Source: Bin87 sp965262485 (GTDB lineage Bacteria; Chloroflexota; Dehalococcoidia; Lucifugimonadales; UBA3495). From it: DNA of 64,000 bases. Positions 34,715 to 43,330 of this stretch are shown piece by piece (the stretch's first letter is position 1; the number at the start of each line of letters is the position of its first letter). The notes below the pieces were generated by a model. The model was given only the letters and a program-made list of their open reading frames with translations. It did no database searches and was not told where the DNA came from. Where the stretch lies: positions 930,001-994,000 of the forward strand of contig OZ253540.1 of assembly GCA_965262485.1 (NCBI GenBank), read 5' to 3'. The translations under genes and the position numbers were made by a program.

Positions 34715-35686
34715 GTGATAGTTCCTTCCTTGGGCGACGTTTATCGTGCCCGAAAAACCATCGCTCCGCACGTGAGCCGAACCCCGTTGATATATTCAGC
34801 GGCATTGAGCCAATCCCTGGACGCCGAAATCTACCTGAAGCACGAGGAATATTCGCCGTTGGGAGCTTTTAAGGCGCGAGGCGGTATCAATTTCCTGGCG
34901 AATTTGTCAGACGAGGAACGTGCCTGTGGCGTGATCACGGCGAGCAGCGGGAACCACGGCCAGTCGATTGCCAGCGCATGCCGTATGTTTGGGGTCCGTG
35001 CATTAATCGGCCTTCCCAGAGACGCTAACCCCATCAAGGTCGCTGCAATGGAGGCCATGGGCGCCGAGCTGATTTTTCACGGCAGCACTTTTGATGAAGC
35101 CCGAGTGCATTGTGAACGCCTGGCTGCGGAGGAGGGCTACCGCTACGTGCACCCCGTAAACGAACCTGATCTGATCGCCGGAGTGGCCACTGCTTCTCTG
35201 GAAGTGATCGAAGATCTGCCGGATGTGGATGTACTTATTCTGCCTATTGGTGGAGGCAGTGGCGTGTCCGGGGCCTGCATCGTTGCCAAGTCAATCAACC
35301 CGCAAATCCAGGTAATCGCAGCTCAATCCGAGTCTGCTCCGGCTGCTTACTTGTCCTGGGAGCAAGGGCAGCTGGTGCAGGCACCCATGCAAACCTGGGT
35401 AGAGGGGACTGCCACCGCCGAAGGTTACGAGTTGCCGCAGCAAATCATGCGACACCGGTTGGATGACTTTGTTCTCGTGAGCGATGACGACATTCGCCGG
35501 GCGGTTGCCATGCTGGTGGAAAAGGCACACACGTTGTCGGAGGGTGCGGGAGCAACCGCGTTGGCCGGTGCGGTAAGTCGCCCCGACCTGATTCAGGGCA
35601 AGAAAGTATCAGTTACGGTCAGCGGAGCAAACATAACGCTGGCGCAACTTCAGGAGTGCATAGGGGTTTACCTGGATGGGAAGTAA
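34715..35686 (+). CDS. Threonine/serine dehydratase-like PLP enzyme
   Basis: A 323-aa fold-type II PLP enzyme. The PLP-binding Lys is K53 in YSPLGAFKARGG; ASSGNHGQS contacts the substrate carboxylate, and LPIGGGSGVSG is the glycine-rich phosphate loop. It lacks the C-terminal ACT-like regulatory domain of biosynthetic IlvA, so a catabolic threonine/serine dehydratase or racemase is likelier. GTG start with AGGAGA upstream. A promoter is seen at 34636. The convergent AIR-synthase-like gene ends 6 bp beyond its stop. Confidence 0.9.
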   Translation: MIVPSLGDVYRARKTIAPHVSRTPLIYSAALSQSLDAEIYLKHEEYSPLGAFKARGGINFLANLSDEERACGVITASSGNHGQSIASACRMFGVRALIGLPRDANPIKVAAMEAMGAELIFHGSTFDEARVHCERLAAEEGYRYVHPVNEPDLIAGVATASLEVIEDLPDVDVLILPIGGGSGVSGACIVAKSINPQIQVIAAQSESAPAAYLSWEQGQLVQAPMQTWVEGTATAEGYELPQQIMRHRLDDFVLVSDDDIRRAVAMLVEKAHTLSEGAGATALAGAVSRPDLIQGKKVSVTVSGANITLAQLQECIGVYLDGK

Positions 35687-35692
35687 CGGCTC

Positions 35693-36718
35693 TTACGAGG
35701 GGTCCTCTCGGCTTTCCAGATAGCGGGCCAATTCGTCGCGGCGAAACTCGGGCAGCGCATTGTCGCCCGTGCGGTCGACCATCCATAAACCTTCGTCGGC
35801 TTCCATGATTTGGCCGACTTCCCAACCGCTGACGCCCGTGGCGTCGAGAGCCCGCAGGGCCCGCGGCACGTCCGATGATGACAATGTGGCAACCAATGCT
35901 CCGGAGCCCAGCAGACCCAGGGGGTCGATACCCAGAACTTGGCAGACCGTGACCGACTCCGGCAGTATGGGCATACTTTCTGCCTCTACCACCAGTCCGA
36001 CGTCGGAACCGATTGCGACCTCCCGAAGCGCAGTTATCACGCCCCCTTCCGTTACATCGTGCATGCTGTGGACATCCACAGATTGGCACAACGCGCGTGC
36101 GGCCGACACCACGCTGATGCCGGGCTTCTTCAGATAATCGGCTGCGCGGGCGATGTCATCGTCATTCACGCCGAGACGGCTGAGGTCGGCGGCGAATTCT
36201 CGAGCCAGTATGGCAGTCCCCTCGATGGCTAAACCGGTGGTTACGATGATGCTATCGCCATCCTGTGCGCCGGATGATGAAATCAGATTGGCCGAAGAAT
36301 CCAGTTCGCCCAGCATGGTACCCGCAACTATGGGTCGAGGGATGCCGACCGATACTTCAGTATGGCCACCTACAACGCTCACTCCCAGCTCGCCGCATGC
36401 CATTGCTATATCGGAGAATATGGCGCGAATTTCATTTTCGTCAATATTCGGCGGCAGCAGGATGGTGGGCAGGAACCATTTGGGTACGCCTCCGGTGCAT
36501 GCAATGTCGTTGGCATTGACCTGGACCGTGTACCAACCAATGCGGTCCGCGACGAATGTAACTGGGTCCGATTTGGCGATAAGGAGCCGGTTGCCCATTT
36601 CGATGACGGCGCAGTCCTCACCGACCTTGGGTCCGACGCGAACCCGTGGGTCATTCGCTGCGAATTCCGACAGCAATTCAGACATAAGGCCAGGCGGCAG
36701 TTTTCCGGCTTCCAACAT
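35693..36718 (-). CDS. AIR-synthase/HypE-like ATP-binding protein
   Basis: A 341-aa protein of the PurM/HypE/SelD/ThiL superfamily: VGPKVGEDCAVIEMGN and IAKSDPVTF near the N-terminus, VQVNANDIACTGGVPKWFL, VVGGHTEVS, and HSMHDVTEGGVITALREVA in the second domain. True HypE ends in a Cys tail that is carbamoylated and cyanated in hydrogenase maturation; here the C-terminus (ARYLESREDPS) has none, and no hyp or hydrogenase genes are near. So it is an orphan relative that probably phosphorylates or activates a small molecule. ATG 36718; a GGGAGGG lies directly before it, so a start at Met12 is also possible. Confidence 0.82.
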   Translation of the reverse strand: MLEAGKLPPGLMSELLSEFAANDPRVRVGPKVGEDCAVIEMGNRLLIAKSDPVTFVADRIGWYTVQVNANDIACTGGVPKWFLPTILLPPNIDENEIRAIFSDIAMACGELGVSVVGGHTEVSVGIPRPIVAGTMLGELDSSANLISSSGAQDGDSIIVTTGLAIEGTAILAREFAADLSRLGVNDDDIARAADYLKKPGISVVSAARALCQSVDVHSMHDVTEGGVITALREVAIGSDVGLVVEAESMPILPESVTVCQVLGIDPLGLLGSGALVATLSSSDVPRALRALDATGVSGWEVGQIMEADEGLWMVDRTGDNALPEFRRDELARYLESREDPS

Positions 36719-36789
36719 CCCTCCCAGTTTTTGGGGTTCTTCATGTCCAGTGTAACAAATGCTTCCCGATCATAAACGCACAGGCAAAA

Positions 36790-36961
36790 TTGCCAGGGCT
36801 ATCGCATATGAAATTACAACCTCGTCACTCCTGAGAATGCCGGCATCCAGAGCGCATGATGCGCCAGAATTTCGCAACGAAACTACTGACTTAGGTCACT
36901 GGATTCCCGCTTTCGCGGGAATGACGGTGGTTAATTGGTCCATATGCGATTGCCCTGGCAA
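36790..36961. mobile_element. MITE-like element, copy 1 (terminal inverted repeats)
   Basis: 172 bp bounded by TGCCAGGGCTATCGCATATG and its near-perfect inverse CATATGCGATTGCCCTGGCA. Inside are ACTGGATTCCCGCTTTCGCG and GGGAATGACGGTGGTTAA, common to all copies. It contains no coding frame. Two further copies with the same ends are at 46631 and 48631. The right end lies 15-40 bp from the tRNA-Glu promoter. Confidence 0.8.
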
Positions 36962-36975
36962 CATTGATTGTCTTC

Positions 36976-37004
36976 GTTACAGTCGGCCAACCTTTTGATA
37001 TAAT
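36976..37004 (+). promoter_or_regulatory. Promoter of tRNA-Glu
   Basis: A perfect -10 TATAAT at 36999-37004 with GTTACA 17 bp upstream as a fair -35. The expected start site is about 25 bp before the tRNA. Confidence 0.7.
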
Positions 37005-37036
37005 GATTCCCGCGTTACCATGCTTGGTAGTGCTTT

Positions 37037-37113
37037 GGCGCATTCGTCTAGCGGCCCAGGACACCGCCCTCTCAAGGCGGAGATCAGGGGTTCGAATCCC
37101 CTATGCGCCACCA
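37037..37113 (+). tRNA. tRNA-Glu (CUC)
   Basis: Acceptor GGCGCAT pairs with ATGCGCC; the anticodon arm is CCGCC-CTCTCAA-GGCGG with anticodon CTC; the T-arm is AGGGG-TTCGAAT-CCCCT. The CCA end is encoded (37111-37113). A strong promoter precedes it and a rho-independent terminator follows. Confidence 0.97.
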
Positions 37114-37123
37114 TTGATTTGGT

Positions 37124-37157
37124 CGCCGACGCAACTATTGGCGTCGGCGGTTTTTTT
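37124..37157 (+). terminator. Rho-independent terminator of tRNA-Glu
   Basis: CGCCGACGC and GCGTCGGCG form a perfect 9-bp stem with an 8-nt loop, followed by G and seven T. Confidence 0.93.
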
Positions 37158-37487
37158 GCATCTGTTTGGTGGCAATTCATTGCATTTCTGACGGGCTGGC
37201 AGCCGACGCACGGCACAATAGTCCCTGGTTTCGCCCATTGCCTACACCGCATTACTGACGCCCGGTAGGCCACGCTGTCCGGCATGGGTTGCTACTCACG
37301 GTTTCCTGAGTCCTCGCAATTCGGATCGTTGAATAGCAGATGCCCTTCGAGCAGGGGCAATCCGGCGCGACCTTCGGGGGGTTCGACCGTGGTGTTATCC
37401 TTGGCTTTCGCGAATTATGGTTGACTGGGCGGTGGTTGTATTGCGCGGTGATGTTCTTGGTGGCCGGTGGTTCGCGGCGGGCACGGT
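37158..37487. other. 330-bp spacer, nothing recognised
   Basis: A spacer between the tRNA-Glu terminator and the EamA transporter. It holds no clear promoter, RNA or gene; open frames here continue into, and are out of frame with, the transporter. Confidence 0.5.
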
Positions 37488-38375
37488 ATGCTGGACTCCG
37501 CGACATTAATGGCTTTGGGCTTGGTGGTTGCGTCTGCGGGCGCGCATGCAACATGGAATTTGTTGCTGAAACGGGCACGACGGCAAGAGGTGTTCGTCTG
37601 GTGGCTGGCGGCTTTCGCCGTGGCGGGGTCGTCGCCGGTCGCCGTAGTTGTGGCGCTGAGAACTACGTTTGATCCGGTCGGTATTTGGTTTATTGTGATT
37701 TCGGCATTGCTGCACATCGGCTATTTCCTGTTTCTGGGGCGCAGCCTTGCTCGCGGTGATTTGTCCCTGGTGTATCCGATCGCGCGTGGGTTCGGACCGG
37801 GGTTGGTCCCCGTGCTAGCGGTGTTAGTTTTAGGAGAAACTGTCCCGGTATTGGGATGGGTTGGCATCGCGTGTATTGTCGCCGGGATATACGTGATGGC
37901 ATGGTGGGATCACCTGAGACAATTCGGGATGAGACCAATGGGGTTGCCCGGATTGAACGGAGTCCGGTACGCAATGCTCACGGGATTGTGCATAGCCCTC
38001 TACACGATTGTGGACAAAAGGGGAGTGTCTTACGTAAGTCCGTTTCTCTATTTGTACCTGATGACTTGCGGTGTCGCGTTGGGGATGCTGCCTTACATAA
38101 TCCGGAACTACGGATTTACAGGCGTGGTAGAAGAATGGAGGTCGGGGGGATGGAGGATACCGGTGGCGTCGGGGTTGGTGTACCTGGCCTACGGGTTGGT
38201 TCTGACCGCCATGCAGATTGCCGAGGCGAGTTACGTAGCGCCAGCGCGGGAGATTGGCCTGTTGTTTGGAGTGGCAATGGGGGCGATAGTTTTGAAAGAG
38301 CGCGTAACGCGAGGTCGCATAGCAGGCGCTTCGGTTCTGGTATCGGGACTCGTGCTGATTACGGCGGCGGAATGA
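37488..38375 (+). CDS. EamA/DMT-family membrane transporter
   Basis: A 295-aa integral membrane protein with about ten hydrophobic helices in two EamA repeats: the first ends with ARGFGPGLVPVLAVLVLGETV, the second with VAPAREIGLLFGVAMGAIVL followed by KERVTRGRIAGASVLVSGL. This is the drug/metabolite transporter superfamily; substrate unknown. ATG 37488 is chosen; a GTG at 37467 would add seven residues. The ribosome site is weak in both cases. A nitroreductase gene follows 68 bp later. Confidence 0.88.
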   Translation: MLDSATLMALGLVVASAGAHATWNLLLKRARRQEVFVWWLAAFAVAGSSPVAVVVALRTTFDPVGIWFIVISALLHIGYFLFLGRSLARGDLSLVYPIARGFGPGLVPVLAVLVLGETVPVLGWVGIACIVAGIYVMAWWDHLRQFGMRPMGLPGLNGVRYAMLTGLCIALYTIVDKRGVSYVSPFLYLYLMTCGVALGMLPYIIRNYGFTGVVEEWRSGGWRIPVASGLVYLAYGLVLTAMQIAEASYVAPAREIGLLFGVAMGAIVLKERVTRGRIAGASVLVSGLVLITAAE

Positions 38376-38394
38376 GAGACCGGTGATCAGGGGC

Positions 38395-38400
38395 TATAAT
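38395..38400 (+). promoter_or_regulatory. Candidate -10 element for the nitroreductase
   Basis: TATAAT 44 bp before the nitroreductase ATG. No recognisable -35 at the usual spacing. Confidence 0.35.
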
Positions 38401-38443
38401 GCCGGAGACGACGGTAGCGCAATGCAATTTATGGAGGACTGAT

Positions 38444-39079
38444 ATGGCCGATCAAATGAGTTTGTTTGAAGCGATTTACAGCCAGAGACAGATTACCCGT
38501 TATAAGCCTGACCCGGTGCCGCAGGGCGCTCTGGAGCACATGGTCGATGCCGCGGTGCGGGCTCCCAACGGCGGCAACACCCAACCGTGGGAGTTTGTGG
38601 TGGTCAATGATCCGGGGTTAGTGCATCGACTGGGAGAGCTGTATAAAACCACCTGGCTGGACGCAATGGGCTGGGAACCATCGCCCACGGAATCGCGTGT
38701 TTACCGGCACGCGAGGTATCTGGCTCATCATATGCCGGAAGTGCCGGCGATGATTATTGTGTGCGCCGATCACTCGCGGGGCAGTGGGTATCATCCGGGT
38801 GAAGCGATCGAGAGGGGTCGACACGCCGCATCCATCTGGCCGGCGATACAAAATCTGTTTCTGGCCGGCCGCGCGCTGGGGTTGGGCACCCGGATCACCA
38901 CCGTGTTGAACCGTAAAGAGGACGAAGTGCGGGAGATCCTGGGGCTGCCGGAATACGCAGAGATGATTTGCCTGACGCCAGTCGGTTATCCGCGGGGTAG
39001 TTTCGGTCCAACGAGCCGTCGCCCGGCCTCGGAAGTCACCTCGTTCAATGGATGGGGCAAACGCGGTTGGACTGAGTGA
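38444..39079 (+). CDS. Nitroreductase family protein
   Basis: A 211-aa FMN-dependent nitroreductase-family enzyme. The N-terminal SQRQITRYKPDPVPQGALEH and APNGGNTQPWEFVVVND carry the usual FMN-contact residues, and the C-terminal ALGLGTRITTVLN segment is typical. ATG 38444 has GGAGG upstream. Length is as expected for the family. It uses NAD(P)H to reduce an unknown substrate. The following amidohydrolase starts 29 bp later, so the two may be co-transcribed. Confidence 0.9.
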   Translation: MADQMSLFEAIYSQRQITRYKPDPVPQGALEHMVDAAVRAPNGGNTQPWEFVVVNDPGLVHRLGELYKTTWLDAMGWEPSPTESRVYRHARYLAHHMPEVPAMIIVCADHSRGSGYHPGEAIERGRHAASIWPAIQNLFLAGRALGLGTRITTVLNRKEDEVREILGLPEYAEMICLTPVGYPRGSFGPTSRRPASEVTSFNGWGKRGWTE

Positions 39080-39108
39080 TTCAGGTTCAGCGTTGGAGAG
39101 GTGGTCAA

Positions 39109-40485
39109 TTGGAATCTTCCATAAAGATTGACGGCGTTCGCTATGTAATCACGATGGATCCGGAGCGGCGGATCATTGCCGATGGGTCGGTGATGATCCG
39201 TGGCGGCCGGATTTCGCGGGTTGGAAAAGCTGCGGAACTGGCCGACGAAACCGCCGACCGAGTTATCGACGGGGGCGGCATGGTTTTGACGCCCGGCTTC
39301 GTAAACGGGCACATGCATATCAGCTATGCCCACGCGGCCAGGGGACTGTTTCCGGACGATCTGGGTTCACAGTATTTGCCCAACGTGTTCGCACTGCAGG
39401 CCGCTATGACCGCTGAAGATGAGTATTCGACGTCGTTGCTGGCCATTACCGAGCTGCTGAAATACGGCACGACCACCTTCCTGGACCCGGGAACGACCAC
39501 CCATCTGGACGCATGTCTGGAAGCGTACCGCGTTGCCGGATGCAGGATAGTAGTTGGCCGGAGCGTGCAGGACCGATCCAATCCGCTGAATGTGCCGGTG
39601 TTTTCCGTGGAAGCGGCGTTGAACGAAACTGAAAGCGCCATCAGCCGGTACAACAACGCGTTGGATGGCATGGTGACGGCGTGGGCGATGCCCTTCTCAC
39701 CGGAGTATTGTTCTCCGGAGCTGCTCAAGAAGTGCTACGCAATGGCCGAGGAAGCCGATACCCGCATCACGTTGCATTTCACGAACGGCGCCGGCTGGAT
39801 TGCCGAATGCCGGCGAAATCACGGTTGCACGCCCACGGAATACCTGGATCGTTGCGAGGTATTGGGGCCGCGGATGACGCTGGCGCATTGCCTTGGCATT
39901 GGCGACGATGAAGCGCGCCTGATCGCGGAACGGAGAGCATCCGTTGTAATGTGTCCGACTGCGGCGGTGAAGGGCGGGGCCGGGATGACACAACACGGGC
40001 GATTGCCGGAACTGCTGGAGTTCGGCGCGACCGTGGGTTTGGGCACGGACGCCGGCAATAATTCCAACCTGCTGGAAACACTGCGCTCCGTTTATCTGGC
40101 GGCGGTGCTGTACAAGGATGGCAGGCGGGACGTTGGAATGATCCCGGCGGAGACCGCGCTGGAATTGGGCACGATACGGGGAGCAGCGGCGCTGGGCCTG
40201 GATGGGGAGACGGGTTCCATAGAACCTGGTAAAGCGGCTGACCTGGTACTGTTTGACACTAGGCGGGCGGAGTGGGGAGCGCTGCACAACCCGGTGAACA
40301 GTCTGGTTTACAACGCGGATGGCCGGAGCGTACACACCGTATTAGTGAATGGCCGGGTTGTGGTGGCGGATCACCGACCGTTGTTCGTGGATGAATCGAC
40401 GTTGGTGGAAGAAGTGCAAGCGGTAGGCGAGGGGCTTATCGCCCGCACCGGGGTTTCGTTCCCGAGTCGTTGGCCGGTGGTTTAG
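39109..40485 (+). CDS. Amidohydrolase (TRZ/ATZ-type deaminase or chlorohydrolase family)
   Basis: A 458-aa metal-dependent amidohydrolase. Metal ligands are visible: VNGHMHISYAH (H-x-H), ITLHFTNGAG, LAHCLGI and GLGTDAGNNSN with the catalytic Asp. Such enzymes deaminate or dechlorinate heterocycles, including S-adenosylhomocysteine/guanine deaminases and triazine hydrolases. The C-terminal beta domain ends with VHTVLVNGRVVV. Start TTG 39109 is preferred because GGAGAGGTGG lies before it; a GTG at 39076 would overlap the nitroreductase end. Confidence 0.88.
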   Translation: MESSIKIDGVRYVITMDPERRIIADGSVMIRGGRISRVGKAAELADETADRVIDGGGMVLTPGFVNGHMHISYAHAARGLFPDDLGSQYLPNVFALQAAMTAEDEYSTSLLAITELLKYGTTTFLDPGTTTHLDACLEAYRVAGCRIVVGRSVQDRSNPLNVPVFSVEAALNETESAISRYNNALDGMVTAWAMPFSPEYCSPELLKKCYAMAEEADTRITLHFTNGAGWIAECRRNHGCTPTEYLDRCEVLGPRMTLAHCLGIGDDEARLIAERRASVVMCPTAAVKGGAGMTQHGRLPELLEFGATVGLGTDAGNNSNLLETLRSVYLAAVLYKDGRRDVGMIPAETALELGTIRGAAALGLDGETGSIEPGKAADLVLFDTRRAEWGALHNPVNSLVYNADGRSVHTVLVNGRVVVADHRPLFVDESTLVEEVQAVGEGLIARTGVSFPSRWPVV

Positions 40486-40503
40486 AAGGGCCGCGGTTGG
40501 GTT

Positions 40504-41454
40504 CTATTGGTCCGGCTCCTGCTGGGGAATGTCCCGCAGGATGTTTTCCAGCGCCTGATCCAGGGCTGGGTCAAGGTCGACCGGTTCAACGTAGGGGGTG
40601 AACTGGTAGTCAACCCGCACCTGATCGATAATCTGCTTGGCTTCGTTATTGGTGGTGCCCAACCGCTCCAGGCTTTCCAACAATTCCTGAGATTCGCGGG
40701 CGCCCATTTGTTCCAACTCGGACAGGTCCATCTCAATTTTGAACAGTGAACGAAGACGGCGCAGTATGTCGTAGAAAGCGCGATGATCCTGGGTGATGCC
40801 CAACTGGTTGTTGTTGTTGGTCATGAACGGGTACATGGGGGCCATAGCGCCCATGCGGAACATCTGAATATCCGGATACTCGTAATGGGCCAGTGAAACC
40901 AGGGCCATTCCAATAGTGGGGCCCTGTCGTCCGCGGCTTCCATAACTGGAGAACTGTACGCCGTGGCGGTCCAGCTGCTCGCGCATGTGGGGCTGAGAGT
41001 ACACGCAGGTGATTCTGCGCTCGAGATCGGGGGGAGCCGGGCCGTTGACGCCCTCGACCGCTACGGTTTGGGAGATTCCCAGCTCTTTGATGGCGCTGAA
41101 AAACGCCTCTCCGTAGATATCGAGCCGGTACCAGGGTTCCTCACCGAGGAACACGATCAACCCGTTGCCGATCTCGTAGAATGCGTTTTGGCGCGTCATC
41201 CCCGCGTTGGGCAAGCCTTCGTGGAAGGCAGCAGACGGCCGAAAAGCGTCATGTGTCCCACCGACCTGGAATGGATAGCACATATTGTTTACATAATCAG
41301 TCAATCGACCGATTTGCTGTCCATTGTTCTTCTCGATGAGATAACGAGGCAGACCGCTGGAAATCCGGCCGCCGTTGGACCACTGGCGGCGCCAACCCGC
41401 GATGAGGTACTTGGCGCTGGGCTTGTTGGTAAACGTGAATAGTTCTTCGGCCAC
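40504..41454 (-). CDS. PAC2 family protein (proteasome-assembly-chaperone-like)
   Basis: A 316-aa PAC2-fold protein: YLIAGWRRQWSNGGRIS near the N-terminus, then GLIVFLGEEPWYRLDIYGEA, VNGPAPPDLERRITCV and the MALVSLAHYEYPDIQMF region. Bacterial PAC2 proteins are found mainly in phyla with proteasome-like or unknown ATP-grasp partners; function is unsettled. The C-terminal 70 residues are helical and acidic. GTG start with GGGAGG upstream. It is convergent with the amidohydrolase (stops 18 bp apart). Confidence 0.85.
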   Translation of the reverse strand: MAEELFTFTNKPSAKYLIAGWRRQWSNGGRISSGLPRYLIEKNNGQQIGRLTDYVNNMCYPFQVGGTHDAFRPSAAFHEGLPNAGMTRQNAFYEIGNGLIVFLGEEPWYRLDIYGEAFFSAIKELGISQTVAVEGVNGPAPPDLERRITCVYSQPHMREQLDRHGVQFSSYGSRGRQGPTIGMALVSLAHYEYPDIQMFRMGAMAPMYPFMTNNNNQLGITQDHRAFYDILRRLRSLFKIEMDLSELEQMGARESQELLESLERLGTTNNEAKQIIDQVRVDYQFTPYVEPVDLDPALDQALENILRDIPQQEPDQ

Positions 41455-41617
41455 GATCTACGGCCTCCCTGCTGTTTCGCCGGGGTTTCGCCTAATATAA
41501 CACAATAGCGGTGGGGGATTGATTGGTGTTGGCAGCGGCGTTTCCTTGCGTCAGGCGGTGGGTAGTGGCTGGGTTTTGGGAGTCAGGCGGTGGATTTGGA
41601 GAAGGATGCGAGGTCGG

Positions 41618-41773
41618 TGTCAGCATACGGCCGGATGGGTACGCAAGTGTTTAACCCCTGATTCCGTGCAATGCGATGGTGGTCGGAACGACCAGATTCG
41701 CACCACGCAGCGTAGTGGCGTCCGCTGTGGGCAGGACCGACCGGGACGTTGAAATAGTACGCGCCCGCGGTCT
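41618..41773 (-). repeat. 156-bp dispersed repeat, copy B
   Basis: Inverted relative to copy A at 29783. Both ends are alike: TGTCAGCATACGGCCGG on one side and GCGGTCTG on the other. The same length in both copies suggests a defined element. Confidence 0.8.
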
Positions 41774-41937
41774 GCCGCTGACCGTTTTGCGATTTAGAAC
41801 TGACGATGGTGGCCGTGCGACCCCAGATCCTTCTCCGGTGGGTTTGTATTGCGGTTGATTTACCTGACTGATACAGAGGATACGGGGATGGGTTCCGACG
41901 TTGCAAGGGGGAAATGTCACGGGTTGGGGTGGGTACG

Positions 41938-42070
41938 GCCCTCACCCCTGGCCCCTCTCCCGGTGGGAGAGGGGGAGGGACGGGTTTTTACATGGATGAA
42001 GAGGATGGACAGGATTTTGGGTGTGGGGGCGGCGGGATTGCCGCGTTGCTGCGCTCCTCGCAATGACAGG
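41938..42070. repeat. REP2 + spacer + half REP composite, inverted
   Basis: CCTCACCCCTGGCCCCTCTC begins the REP2 hairpin (to 41976), followed by ATGGACAGGATTTTGGGTG and a half REP ending GCTCCTCGCAATGACA. This is the inverse of 30093-30218. Confidence 0.8.
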
Positions 42071-42090
42071 GGATTGCCGCGTTGGTGGGG

Positions 42091-42506
42091 TTAGTTGCGG
42101 GAGAAACCGAGGCCGCCGGCGCGCCCGCCGGTTTGTTCGTTGACCAGGAAGGTGGCGGTGTCGCGGCCAAAGGATGTTTCTAGATCCACGTCGAAGCGTT
42201 GACCGCCAAACTGACCCAGCAACTCGAAGCGCTGCTCGGTGTACAGGCGGCCTTCGTAATCGGCGCCCTCTACATTGCGTTCGTCTTCACCGGCCAGATA
42301 CATTTCCACAGCGGTCATCATCAGGTGATCGCGGTCTTCCTGGTTGAGAAAATTGGGGGCGCGCAGAAATACGTAACCCCAGCGAATGCCCTGATGCTCC
42401 ATCATAACGGCAATTGTCCAGCGCTCGGATTGGCGTGCGGCCAGAGTGGTGGGGGAATCAGCGACGCCACACTCGGCGATGTTCCACAGCTCGCTGTCCC
42501 AAGCGT
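42091..42506 (-). pseudogene. 3' fragment of an unrecognised gene
   Basis: An open frame with coding character: in the minus direction it reads DSELWNIAECGVADSP, then MMEHQGIRWGYVFLRAPNFL and ends GGLGFSRN. It has no ribosome site or start that would make a whole gene, and it begins at the edge of a 121-bp tandem repeat. I do not recognise the family. It is probably the tail of a gene whose front was lost when the peptide-binding gene upstream was truncated into it. Confidence 0.55.
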
Positions 42507-42625
42507 ATGCCCTGATGCTCCATCATAACGGCAATTGTCCAGCGCTCGGATTGGCGTGTGACCAGAGTGGTGGGGGAATCAGCGACGCCACTCGGCGATG
42601 TTCCATAGCTCGCTGTCCCCAGGCG
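42386..42625. repeat. Tandem duplication, two ~120-bp units
   Basis: Units 42386-42506 and 42507-42625 both begin ATGCCCTGATGCTCCATCAT. The second unit has lost two bases in the GAGTGTGGCG context (reading minus) and gained a G, so the two units are in different frames. Only two copies exist. Confidence 0.9.
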
Positions 42626-43303
42626 TTGATTCGGACGCCTTTCAAGGGGTTGCGCTCATAAACGGCCTGATCGTTGGCCTGGAAACTAATGATGCGATAG
42701 GGGCCGGCGCCCAGTGGGGCGGTGTTTTGGGTCTCGCAAGTGGCGGCGGCCGCGCCGACGCAATCGGCAAACTGCGCCCGGCTAATGATGGGTGTTCCGG
42801 CGCCAACGAAGGCGTTATACGGGTAGGGTATAGGACCATCAAAGGTGATTTGGACGGTGGTATCGTCGATGGCCAGAACGGAGGCGATGCCATCAAAGGA
42901 GCTTTCGGAGGTGCAACCCGTGGCTTCGTCCACGCAGTAGCGCCAGGTGAAGGCTACATCCTCGGCGGTCATGTCGCTGCCATCAGACCACTTCAGGTCC
43001 TCTTTCAGCCGCCAGGTGATTGACATAAGGTCCTGGGGAAAGCCGCCGTTTTCCAGGGTCGGAATTTCGGCGGCGAGGGTTGGAACGAAGTTGCCATCGG
43101 GGTCATAATTGGCGAGGGCTTCCAGGGTGACTGCGCCGGCGTCGCGGTCTTTTAAGGCGGCAGACAGGTAGGAGCCAGGCAGAGTAGGAGCCTGCCAGTA
43201 GAGGATGGTCAGCACTTTCTCTTCATCCGGGGTGTCGGTTGGTGCAGGCGACAAACAGGAACACAGGAACCAGGGCAAGGGCGGATATGAGGGCAGTGTA
43301 CAT
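42507..43303 (-). pseudogene. Broken peptide ABC-transporter substrate-binding lipoprotein
   Basis: The minus strand from ATG 43303 gives a clear lipoprotein signal (MYTALISALALVPVFLFVAC), then runs into a stop; one base out of frame it continues as DTPDEEKVLTILYWQAP and then as an SBP_bac_5 (OppA/DppA) N-terminal domain: VAFTWRYCVDEATG and GAGPYRIISFQANDQAVYER. So there is a frameshift near 43240 just after the lipobox Cys, and the usual ~300 C-terminal residues are missing; sequence changes near 42640 into the tandem repeat. The gene cannot make a whole protein. It follows the gamma-glutamyltransferase gene on the same strand by 27 bp, so both may once have served peptide use. Confidence 0.82.
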
Positions 43304-43330
43304 GGGGACGCGCAGCCGCTCCGTATTTTC

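Larger units (their letters stand above)
41455..42090. other. Repeat-rich spacer, no gene
   Basis: About 640 bp made of the 156-bp repeat copy B (41618-41773), a REP2 hairpin (41938-41976), a spacer and a half REP (about 42030-42070). The order is the inverse of that at 29.4-30.2 kb. No coding gene is supported. Confidence 0.75.

Noticed and set aside
42386..42625. Possible CRISPR-like repeat
   Set aside because: Only two adjacent 120-bp units with no spacers; a simple tandem duplication.
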